The translations under genes were made by a program, and so were the position numbers. 64,000 nt of DNA. Origin: Tardiphaga robiniae. GTDB lineage: Bacteria; Pseudomonadota; Alphaproteobacteria; Rhizobiales; Xanthobacteraceae. How positions within the stretch are numbered: the stretch's first letter is position 1; each line of letters starts with the position of its first letter. Shown in pieces: positions 56,735 through 64,000 of the stretch. The DNA lies in contig NZ_LVYV01000053.1 in NCBI RefSeq assembly GCF_001618955.1, forward strand, positions 248,001-312,000, in the 5' to 3' direction. The notes below the pieces were generated by a model. The model saw only the letters and a list, made by a program, of their open reading frames with translations. It did not search any database and was not told the origin of the DNA.

Positions 56735-56761
56735 CCGAAGCGCCCCTCTGCGGCGCTTCGG
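56735..56761 (+). promoter_or_regulatory. Intercistronic hairpin after binding-protein gene
   Basis: Perfect 10-bp stem CCGAAGCGCC / GGCGCTTCGG with loop CCTCTGC, between the binding-protein stop and the permease start. No T tract. Same arrangement as in the importer operon at 14298 and the one at 42630. Confidence 0.65.
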
Positions 56762-56820
56762 ATCTACGCAGCTTGCGAACTTCACTGCAGCGAGCTGCCC
56801 ATGACTACGAGTAACCGATC

Positions 56821-57852
56821 ATGACGACACTGGGCGCAACGGCCATCCGCGCAGCGCGACGCTTCGCATCCTCTTTGCCTGCGTTGTTCGGCGTGCTGAT
56901 CTTCACCTTCCTGCTGATGCGCGTTTTGCCGGGCGATCCCGCCGTGTTCTTTGCCTCCGGACCCAACTCCGGCAAGGAAGAGATCGAGACGATCCGCAAA
57001 CAGATGGGTCTCGACAAGCCCGTGCCACAGCAACTGTTCCTGTATCTCTACGACGTCGGCCGCGGCAATCTTGGCCGTTCGCTGATGACGGGCCAGAACG
57101 TCACCAAGGACTTGCGTGAGCGCCTGCCCGCCTCCCTCGAACTGACTTTCTCGGCACTTCTGATCGCACTTGTTCTCGCAATCCCGCTGGGTGTCCTTGC
57201 AGCGCTGAAACCAGGATCGCTGGTCGATCACGGCGTGAGGCTCTTCTGCGCGCTCGGGGTCTGTGTCCCGACCTTCGTGTCGGGCCTGCTGCTGATCTAT
57301 ATCTTCTATTATCTGTTCGGCGTGTCGCCCGATCCGACCGGGCGCGTCGATATCTTCACAACGCTGCCGCCAGCACATACCGGCTTTCTGTTGATCGACT
57401 TTGCGCTCGCCGGCGACTTCGATGGCTGGTGGGCCGCATTCAAGCAATTGATCCTGCCGGCCTGCACCATGGCGCTGTTCGTTATCGCGCCATTGGCGCG
57501 TATCACCCGCGCCTCGATGCTGGCCTCGCTCGGCAGCGACTTCGTTCGCACCGCGCGTTCTGTCGGCCTGTCATGGTGGCGCATCATCATCACCTATGCG
57601 CTGCGTAATGCGATCCTGCCCGTCATCACCATCGCCGGCATCGTGTTTTCGACCATGCTCGGCGCCAATGTGCTGGTGGAGAAAGTGTTCTCCTGGCCCG
57701 GCGTCGCCTCCTACGCGCTCGACGCGCTGCTGTCGTCGGACTATGCCCCGGTGCAAGGCTTCGTGCTGCTGATGGCTTCGGTCTTCGTTATCGTCAATCT
57801 CGTCGTCGATGTGCTCTATGGCATCGCCGATCCCAGGATTTCCATCGGATGA
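56821..57852 (+). CDS. ABC transporter permease, DppB/OppB type
   Basis: A 343-residue permease: FTFLLMRVLPGDPA near the N-terminus, then a large periplasmic loop and five further hydrophobic segments, with the coupling loop ARSVGLSWWRIIITYALRN. The larger periplasmic insert (about 175-205) is beyond the shortest family members. ATG 56821 is weakly supported by its ribosome site. Confidence 0.9.
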   Translation: MTTLGATAIRAARRFASSLPALFGVLIFTFLLMRVLPGDPAVFFASGPNSGKEEIETIRKQMGLDKPVPQQLFLYLYDVGRGNLGRSLMTGQNVTKDLRERLPASLELTFSALLIALVLAIPLGVLAALKPGSLVDHGVRLFCALGVCVPTFVSGLLLIYIFYYLFGVSPDPTGRVDIFTTLPPAHTGFLLIDFALAGDFDGWWAAFKQLILPACTMALFVIAPLARITRASMLASLGSDFVRTARSVGLSWWRIIITYALRNAILPVITIAGIVFSTMLGANVLVEKVFSWPGVASYALDALLSSDYAPVQGFVLLMASVFVIVNLVVDVLYGIADPRISIG

Positions 57853-58697
57853 GCAGCGCAACACTTCAACACGCCGCATTCATCCTGCGCGGCAACCCCA
57901 TCACCGGCATCGCCGCCATCGGCGCCGCGCTGCTGATCTTCGTCGGCATCTTCGGTCCGTGGATCGTACCCTATGATCCCATCGCATCGAACGTTCAAAA
58001 TGCCCTGATGCCGCCGAGTGCCGCGCATTGGGCCGGCACCGATCAACTCGGCCGTGACGTTTTCAGCCGCATCATCGTGGCCGCGCAACTCGATCTCGCG
58101 ATTGCCGTCTCCGCCGTCGGCATTTCTTTCGCGCTCGGCGCCGTCATCGGCGCCCTCTGCGGCTATTCCGGCGGCAAGCTCGATCGCGCCGTTGGCCGCT
58201 TCGTCGACGTGCTGATGGCCTTCCCGCTGTTCGTGCTGGCTATGGCGATGGTCGCCGCACTCGGCAACCGCGTCGAAAACATCGTCATCGCCACCGCGAT
58301 CATCAACCTGCCGTTCTATATCCGCTTCGCGCGCGCCGAAGTGAACGTCCGCCGCAATCTCGGCTGGGTCGAAGCCGCGCGCGCCTGCGGCGACAGCCAT
58401 GTCTCCGTCGTGCTGCGCTTTCTGCTGCCGAACGTCCTGCCGGCAATGGTTGTGCAGATGTCGCTCAATCTCGGCTGGGCCATCATCAATGCCGCCGGCC
58501 TCTCCTTCATTGGCCTCGGCGTCAAGCCGCCGACGCCGGAATGGGGCATCATGGTCGCCGAAGGCGCTCGCTTCATCTCCACCGGAAAATGGTGGCTTGT
58601 GGCGTTTCCCGGCCTGGCGCTGATGCTGGCCGTGTTGTGCTTCAATCTGCTCGGCGACGGGCTGCGCGATATTCTTGATCCGAGACAGCGAACGTGA
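57849..58697 (+). CDS. ABC transporter permease, DppC/OppC type
   Basis: A 282-residue permease with TDQLGRDVFSRII and six hydrophobic segments; the ATPase-contact loop is ARACGDSHVSVVLRFLLPN. Start ATG 57849 overlaps the upstream stop by four bases; its own stop overlaps the ATPase start in the same way. Confidence 0.92.
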   Translation: MSSATLQHAAFILRGNPITGIAAIGAALLIFVGIFGPWIVPYDPIASNVQNALMPPSAAHWAGTDQLGRDVFSRIIVAAQLDLAIAVSAVGISFALGAVIGALCGYSGGKLDRAVGRFVDVLMAFPLFVLAMAMVAALGNRVENIVIATAIINLPFYIRFARAEVNVRRNLGWVEAARACGDSHVSVVLRFLLPNVLPAMVVQMSLNLGWAIINAAGLSFIGLGVKPPTPEWGIMVAEGARFISTGKWWLVAFPGLALMLAVLCFNLLGDGLRDILDPRQRT

Positions 58698-60379
58698 TGA
58701 CGACACCAAAACCGTTGCTCGATATCGAGAATCTTCAGGTCACCTTTTCAACGCGCCGCGGCCCAGTTGAGGCCGTGCGCGGAATTTCGCTGTCGCTTGC
58801 CGAGGGCGAGACGCTTGGCATCGTCGGCGAGAGCGGCTCCGGAAAATCCGTCACCGGTTTTGCGATGACGCGTCTACTGGACGCGTCGGGTAAAATCGCC
58901 GGCGGCCGCATCAGCTTCCGTGACCGCGATATTACCAAAATGACTAGCGCCAGCCTGCGCGAGATGCACGGCTCGGCGATGGCCATGATCTTCCAGAATC
59001 CACGCGGCGCGCTCAATCCGATCCGCGCCATCGGCCAGCAGATCGCCGACGCCATTCTGGCGCATCGCAAGATTTCCGCATCGGAAGCCCGCGCAGAGTC
59101 GCTCGAACTGCTGCGCGCGGTGAAGATCCGCGATCCCGACAAGCGAATGAACGCCTACCCCCACGAACTTTCCGGTGGCATGTGCCAGCGCGTGATGATC
59201 GCGATGGCGATCTCCAGCAATCCCGCATTGCTGATCGCCGACGAGCCGACCACCGGCCTCGACGTCACCACGCAGAAAGTGGTGATGGATCTCCTCGCCA
59301 GTATCGCGGCCGAACGAGGCATGGCGACGATCCTGATCACCCACGACCTTGGCCTCGCCGCCCGCTATTGCCGCCGCGTCGTGGTGATGGAACAGGGCAG
59401 ACTGGTCGAGGAAGCCGACGCCCTGACGCTGTTCCGGTCGCCCCAGCATCCCTACACCAAGCGGCTCGTCGCAGCGTCGCCAACCGCGACCTCGCGGGTC
59501 CAGGATCTCGTGACCGACGACGAGAAGCTGCTGGTACCGGCCGTCCCCCTCGCTCCGCCGCCAAAGCCGGCGCATGGCACGCCGCCGCTGCTGGAAGTTC
59601 TCGATCTCGTCAAACGTTTCGACGACGGCACTGTTGGCGTCGAGAATTTCTCGATGGCCATCGCGCCCGGCGAAAGCGTCGGCCTGGTCGGCGAATCCGG
59701 CTCCGGCAAGAGCACGACCTCGCGCATGATCTGCCGTTTGCTCGATCAGACCGAAGGCACCATCAATTTCAACGGGCAGTCGATCAGCCATATTCCCGCA
59801 CGCGACTTCCACCGTGCGCCGCAGCGCCGCGAGATCCAGATCGTTTTCCAGGATCCGAACGACAGCCTCAATCCGCGCTTCAACGCCTTCGATTGTATCG
59901 CGCATCCGCTGATCCGCCTGCTCGGCATGCGCAATGGAGCGGCGCTGCGCCAGCGCGTCGGCGAATGCGCTCACCGCGTCGGCCTGCCCGCCAATCTTCT
60001 GGAGCGCTTTCCGCACCAGCTCTCCGGTGGCCAGAAGGCCCGTATCGGCATCGCCCGCGCGATTGCCTGCCGGCCGAAGCTTCTGGTGCTGGACGAGCCG
60101 ACTGCCGCCCTCGACGTCTCCGTTCAGGCCGTGGTGTTGCAGCTCCTCGACCGTTTGCGCCGCGAAGACAATCTCGCCTTCCTGTTCGTCAGCCACGATC
60201 TCAACGTCGTGCGCATGATGTGCCAGCGGACCATCGTGCTGCGCAACGGCGCCATCGTCGAAGAAGGCGAGAGCCATCAGTTGTTCGACAGCCCGAAAAC
60301 TTCCTATACCCGCGAGCTCGTCGATGCAGTTCCGCATATCGAGATGATCGCCGCGGAAAAAATGGCCGCCGGCGCCTAG
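58694..60379 (+). CDS. Fused DppD-DppF ATP-binding protein of Opp/Dpp importer
   Basis: A 561-residue tandem ATPase. NBD1: Walker A GESGSGKS (about 40), LSGGMCQRV, LLIADEPTTGLD. NBD2: GESGSGKST (about 338), LSGGQKARI, LLVLDEPTAALD. It replaces the separate DppD and DppF subunits of the operon at 15913-18002. In NBD1 the signature has Cys in place of the usual R/K (MCQRV). The first ATG overlaps the previous stop. Confidence 0.92.
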   Translation: MMTTPKPLLDIENLQVTFSTRRGPVEAVRGISLSLAEGETLGIVGESGSGKSVTGFAMTRLLDASGKIAGGRISFRDRDITKMTSASLREMHGSAMAMIFQNPRGALNPIRAIGQQIADAILAHRKISASEARAESLELLRAVKIRDPDKRMNAYPHELSGGMCQRVMIAMAISSNPALLIADEPTTGLDVTTQKVVMDLLASIAAERGMATILITHDLGLAARYCRRVVVMEQGRLVEEADALTLFRSPQHPYTKRLVAASPTATSRVQDLVTDDEKLLVPAVPLAPPPKPAHGTPPLLEVLDLVKRFDDGTVGVENFSMAIAPGESVGLVGESGSGKSTTSRMICRLLDQTEGTINFNGQSISHIPARDFHRAPQRREIQIVFQDPNDSLNPRFNAFDCIAHPLIRLLGMRNGAALRQRVGECAHRVGLPANLLERFPHQLSGGQKARIGIARAIACRPKLLVLDEPTAALDVSVQAVVLQLLDRLRREDNLAFLFVSHDLNVVRMMCQRTIVLRNGAIVEEGESHQLFDSPKTSYTRELVDAVPHIEMIAAEKMAAGA

Positions 60380-60554
60380 CCGCGGGTGGCCAGCGGCGAA
60401 AGGCCTCAACTGTCGGCCTTGTCCGGTTCCATTGGCGTAACCATACCGACTATAGTGTGAGTTGTACCGGCGCCGGATACCTTGCATCCGCGCCTTATCT
60501 CGCAGAACATAAGACCAAGCGTCCCCAATGACGCAATAAAATCGGGAGGATTCC

Positions 60555-61532
60555 GTGCGGATCAAAGCCGTTCACGTTGCCTTGCTTGCCGTCATGGCGA
60601 GCTGTTCTGCGATCACGACCGGCGCGTACGCCCAGTGGCCGCAGAAACAAGTCACCTTCATCGTTCCCTTCGCTGCCGGCGGCGGCACCGATGCCTTTGC
60701 GCGGCCACTGGCGGCGCAGCTCGATACCCAGCTTGGCAAGCGCGTCATCATCGAGAACCGCGCCGGTGCGGGCGGCACGGTCGGCGCCTCGGCAGCGGCC
60801 AAGGCCGCACCGGACGGCTACACTTTCTTCATGGGTGCGGCGCATCACGCGATTGCGCCGTCGCTCTATCCCACCCTCGACTACGACATCGAGAAGGACT
60901 TCATCCCGGTCGCTTTGATCGCCCGGCCACCGCAGGTCATCGTGGTCAATCCCGACAAGATCTCGGCCAAGACGCTCGGTGAATTCATCGCCTATGCGAA
61001 GGCCAATCCGGACAAGCTCTCCTATGGTTCGGCCGGCGCCGGCACAACGCATCATCTGGCCGGCGAGCTGTTCAAGATCCTGACCCAGACCAAGATCCAG
61101 CACGTGCCCTATCGCGGCGCGGGGCCCGCCATGCAGGATCTGATCGCCGGCCACGTGCCGGTGGTGTTCGACGGTCTCGGCTCATCGGCCGCACCGATCC
61201 GTGCCGGCCAGCTCCGCGCGCTGGCGATTGCCGCCCCGAAGCGCGTGGCGGCCTTCCCCGATCTGCCGACCGCGGCGGAAGCCGGTTTGCCGAATTATGA
61301 AGTCGCCACCTGGTACGGGCTGTTTGCGCCCAAGGGCACACCGCCCGACATTGTCGAACGCATGGCGAAGGAATTGAAGACGGCAATGCAGACGCCGGCG
61401 ATCAAGGAGGCGTGGGAGCGCAACGGCTCCGATGTGCCCGATGTCGCCGGCGCTGACTTCGGCAAGATGGTGTCGGCCGAAGTCGCGCGTTGGCGCAAGG
61501 TCGTAACCGAGGCCAACGTCAAGCTCGACTGA
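60555..61532 (+). CDS. TctC-like tripartite tricarboxylate (Bug) receptor
   Basis: A 325-residue periplasmic Bug receptor: signal peptide to about AYAQ, WPQKQVTFIVPFAAGGGTDAF, NRAGAGGTVGA, and later YGSAGAGTTHHLAGELFK. These bind carboxylates and feed TctAB-type membrane proteins, which are not here. The start is GTG 60555 with GGGAGG 6 bases upstream. It follows the importer operon after a 175-base gap, so it may be separately transcribed. It likely binds a product or relative of the operon substrate. Confidence 0.88.
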   Translation: MRIKAVHVALLAVMASCSAITTGAYAQWPQKQVTFIVPFAAGGGTDAFARPLAAQLDTQLGKRVIIENRAGAGGTVGASAAAKAAPDGYTFFMGAAHHAIAPSLYPTLDYDIEKDFIPVALIARPPQVIVVNPDKISAKTLGEFIAYAKANPDKLSYGSAGAGTTHHLAGELFKILTQTKIQHVPYRGAGPAMQDLIAGHVPVVFDGLGSSAAPIRAGQLRALAIAAPKRVAAFPDLPTAAEAGLPNYEVATWYGLFAPKGTPPDIVERMAKELKTAMQTPAIKEAWERNGSDVPDVAGADFGKMVSAEVARWRKVVTEANVKLD

Positions 61533-61549
61533 TCCGAGCGAACAAACGA

Positions 61550-61587
61550 AAGCCCACCGGACGCGGTAACCTGCGTCTGGCGGGCTT
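61550..61587. terminator. Terminator between convergent genes
   Basis: AAGCCC...GGGCTT stem of 15 bp with one mismatch and one G-U, loop based on GGTAACC, followed on the plus side by AATTTTATA. It lies between the TctC-like stop (61532) and the fused ATPase stop (61592), and probably ends both transcripts. Confidence 0.75.
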
Positions 61588-61591
61588 AATT

Positions 61592-63247
61592 TTATACGGA
61601 AACGACTTCCGCCTGCCTGGCGCCCGGACCGGCGAACATCGCGCGGCCGGGGATCGCATCCAGCAGCGCACGCGTATAAGCGTCGCTCGGATTCTGGAAG
61701 ATCTTCTGCGTTTCGCCCTGCTCGACGATCTCGCCGCGCCGCATTACCACGATGCGGTCGGCGATTTCGGCGGCGACGCGCAAGTCATGGGTGATGAAGA
61801 TCATCGCCAGGTTCATCTCCTCGCGCAATTCGGCGAGAAGCTGCAACACCTGCGCCTGCACCGACACGTCGAGCGCCGAGACGGCTTCATCTGCGACCAG
61901 CACCGAAGGCTTCAGGGCCAGCGCACGCGCGATACAGATGCGCTGCCGCTGACCGCCGGAGAATTCGTGCGGATAGCGGTTGGCTGCGCTCTCCTGTAGG
62001 CCAACGCGGGCCAGCAGGCGCTTGGCATCGGCCATGGCTTCCTTGGAGGGCGTGCCATAGGCAATCGGGCCGCCGGCAATCGCGTCGCCGACCTTCTGCC
62101 GCGGATCGAGAGCCGCGAAGGGATCCTGGAACACGATCTGAATCTTGCGGCGCATCTGGCGCAACCGCTCGCCGCGCTGTGACAGCAGATCCTTGCCATC
62201 GAAATGAATCGAGCCCGTGTCAGGCTCGATCAGCCGCATGATCAACCGACCCAGCGTGGACTTGCCCGAACCGGACTCGCCGACGATGGCCACGGTCTCG
62301 CGCGCCTTCAGACCAAGCGAGATGTTCTGCACTGCATCGGTCCGACGCGGCGGCAGAAACATGCCCTGCTTGGTGATGAAGGTCTTGTTCAGGCCGACCG
62401 CATCCAGCAATGGCTCGCCCGTGATCTTGCGATCAGCTTTGGTCAGCGAGCGCGCGCCAGGAACGGCGGCGATAAGACTCTTAGTGTAGTCGTCCTTCGG
62501 ATTGCGCAGCACCTCATCGACGGTGCCCTGCTCAACCACGCGGCCATTGCGCATCACAACGACACGATCGGCGACGTCAGCAACGACGCCAAAATCGTGG
62601 GTGATCAGCAGCACGCCCATGCCGCGCTCCGACTGGAGCTTCTTCACCAGCGCCAGAATCTGCTTCTGCGTGGTGACGTCGAGCGCCGTGGTCGGCTCGT
62701 CGGCCAGGAGCAGCGCTGGATTGTTGGCCATCGCCATCGCGATCATGATCCGCTGGCGCTGGCCACCCGAGAGTTGAAACGGAAAGCTGCGCGCGAGCGC
62801 CACCGGATCCGGCAGACCGACGTCCCGGATCAGTTCCTGCACGCGCGCATCCACCGCCTCCTTGGACGGCGTCGGCTTGGTGTGCGTGATGATCGATTCC
62901 GCAATCTGCTGGCCAACGCGGGCCAACGGATTGAGCGCACTGAGCGGCTCCTGGAAAATCATCGAGATGGCGCCGCCGCGCAGCTTGCGCATCGTGGGCT
63001 CGTCCGCCTTGGCGATGTCATTGCCGTTGAAGCTGATGCTGCCCTGCGCAACGCCCGTTCGGTCGGGCAGCAGTCGCAGGATCGCATGCGCAGTCATCGA
63101 CTTGCCGGAGCCGGACTCACCGACCAGACACACGATCTCGTTGCGGTTGACGGTGAGCGACACGTCTTCGATTGCGAAAGGACGATCAGCGCCCGGCGGC
63201 AGGCTGATGGAGACGTTCTCGATGGCAAGCAGTGTTTTGTCGGTCAT
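61592..63247 (-). CDS. Fused DppD-DppF ATP-binding protein of a further Opp/Dpp importer
   Basis: A 551-residue tandem ATPase with two sets of motifs: [29 protein letters not shown] and [30 protein letters not shown]. In NBD2, DEA replaces DEP after the catalytic Glu; this is a common variation. It is the second fused ATPase within 5 kb and differs clearly from the first. It follows a DppC-type permease whose start is beyond the window, so the rest of this importer lies to the right. Confidence 0.92.
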   Translation of the reverse strand: MTDKTLLAIENVSISLPPGADRPFAIEDVSLTVNRNEIVCLVGESGSGKSMTAHAILRLLPDRTGVAQGSISFNGNDIAKADEPTMRKLRGGAISMIFQEPLSALNPLARVGQQIAESIITHTKPTPSKEAVDARVQELIRDVGLPDPVALARSFPFQLSGGQRQRIMIAMAMANNPALLLADEPTTALDVTTQKQILALVKKLQSERGMGVLLITHDFGVVADVADRVVVMRNGRVVEQGTVDEVLRNPKDDYTKSLIAAVPGARSLTKADRKITGEPLLDAVGLNKTFITKQGMFLPPRRTDAVQNISLGLKARETVAIVGESGSGKSTLGRLIMRLIEPDTGSIHFDGKDLLSQRGERLRQMRRKIQIVFQDPFAALDPRQKVGDAIAGGPIAYGTPSKEAMADAKRLLARVGLQESAANRYPHEFSGGQRQRICIARALALKPSVLVADEAVSALDVSVQAQVLQLLAELREEMNLAMIFITHDLRVAAEIADRIVVMRRGEIVEQGETQKIFQNPSDAYTRALLDAIPGRAMFAGPGARQAEVVSV

Positions 63248-63252
63248 GAATA

Positions 63253-64000
63253 CTATCGCTTGCGTGAGATACGGGGGTTTAGCGTGTCATTGAGACCTTC
63301 ACCCACGAGATTGATGGCAAGCACGGTGAGCAGGATGGCGAGACCGGGAAACACACTCATCCACCATGCCTGACGGATCACGGTGCGCGCAGCACCGATC
63401 ATGAAGCCCCATGACATCAGATTTGGATCGCCGAGACCCATAAAGCTCAATGCGCTCTCGATCAGGATGGCGCTGGCAACGGCGAGCGATCCGGTGACGA
63501 TAATCGGCGAAATCGCATTGGGCAGGATGCGACGCAGCACCACGGTCAGCGGACGCTGACCCTGGCAGACCGCAGCCTGGACGAACTCGCGCCCGCGCAG
63601 CCGCATGAACTCCGCACGCGTCAAGCGTGCCAGCGGCGGCCAGCTGACGATGCCGATGGCGAAGATGATGTTGGAGATCTTCGGCCCGATGGTCGCGACC
63701 AGCAAGATGGCGAGAATGAAGCCCGGAATGGTCTGAAACAGCTCGGTGATGCGCATCATCACCTCATCGACCTTGCCGCCGAAATAGCCGGCGGTTGCGC
63801 CGATGGTGACGCCGATGACCAGGGAGGTCAGCGTCGAGATGACGCCGATGATCAACGAGATACGGGCGCCATGCGCGATGCCGGCGGCCACGTCACGGCC
63901 AAGCATGTCGGAGCCGAGCCAGAGCCCTTCGCTGAACGGCGGCTGGAACGGCGCGCCGACCATCTCCCAGGGATCGTCAGGAAACAACCACGGGGCCGAC
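63253..64000 (-). CDS. ABC transporter permease, DppC/OppC type, partial
   Basis: At least 248 residues of a permease whose start is past the window edge; the frame stays open to 64000. The LGSDMLGRDVAAGIAHGARISL segment and five hydrophobic segments identify DppC/OppC. The stop is 5 bases before the ATPase start. The rest of the importer (DppB and binding protein) is expected further right. Confidence 0.88.
   Translation of the reverse strand, partial: SAPWLFPDDPWEMVGAPFQPPFSEGLWLGSDMLGRDVAAGIAHGARISLIIGVISTLTSLVIGVTIGATAGYFGGKVDEVMMRITELFQTIPGFILAILLVATIGPKISNIIFAIGIVSWPPLARLTRAEFMRLRGREFVQAAVCQGQRPLTVVLRRILPNAISPIIVTGSLAVASAILIESALSFMGLGDPNLMSWGFMIGAARTVIRQAWWMSVFPGLAILLTVLAINLVGEGLNDTLNPRISRKR

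Noticed and set aside
60380-60554. Terminator after the fused ATPase gene
   Set aside because: Only a 6-bp stem AAGGCC / GGCCTT with a 9-base loop and no T tract was seen; too weak to call.
58874-60565. Minus-strand frame of 563 codons opposite the fused ATPase
   Set aside because: Walker and signature motifs are all on the plus strand; the antisense peptide is a shadow.

Overview
The window is GC-rich, gene-dense bacterial DNA. Its gene families (several Opp/Dpp-type and branched-chain-type ABC importers, a TctC-like binding protein, a TPR-containing class III cyclase, a type I-secreted RTX giant) and a 33-base palindromic intergenic repeat built on GCCCGGTCAAGCCGGGC suggest an alphaproteobacterium of the Bradyrhizobium / Rhodopseudomonas / Afipia group. 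This placement is inferred from the look of the sequence, not from a search. I saw no rRNA, tRNA, CRISPR array, phage or insertion sequence.

Layout. (1) 1-6107: a minus-strand cassette of class III adenylate cyclase with TPRs, a PAP2/vanadium-haloperoxidase-fold protein carrying an N-terminal (GGA)10 tract, a cytosolic subtilase and a Crp/Fnr regulator cut by the window edge, preceded by a small one-helix membrane protein. (2) 6327-19152: a minus-strand catabolic operon (short leader ORF, ABC importer DppD/DppF/SBP/DppB/DppC, CoA ligase, single-chain biotin-dependent acyl-CoA carboxylase, MaoC-like hydratase), divergent from a GntR regulator, with a perfect 20-bp palindrome between them. (3) 19259-31271: a 2777-residue RTX protein joining Calx-beta, ExeM/NucH-like nuclease, 5'-nucleotidase, RTX repeats and a passenger-like repeat block, divergent from its likely type I secretion ABC protein and membrane-fusion protein. 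(4) 31367-40985: two small ORFs, three aldehyde dehydrogenases, an aldo/keto reductase, an SDR, a class I glutamine amidotransferase and a ModE-like regulator; a near-consensus Mo-box lies at 38569-38596. (5) 41085-45876: LysR regulator divergent from nitronate-monooxygenase-like enzyme, branched-chain-type binding protein and acyl-CoA synthetase. (6) 45862-51629: GntR regulator divergent from a NitT/TauT-type ABC importer, an Asp/Glu-racemase-superfamily enzyme with an arylmalonate-decarboxylase-like active site, and a hydantoinase. (7) 51775-61532: epimerase, SDR, FAD monooxygenase, a complete Opp/Dpp importer with fused ATPases, and a TctC-like receptor. (8) 61592-64000: a convergent second fused Opp/Dpp ATPase and a permease running off the window.

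Most of the window is transport-coupled catabolism: each importer sits with a small set of enzymes and usually a divergent regulator with a visible dyad between them. Two areas look least conventional: the cyclase/PAP2/subtilase/Crp cassette at the left end and the nuclease-nucleotidase RTX protein with its exporter. Three of the four complete binding-protein genes that head transporter operons are followed by a strong intercistronic hairpin.
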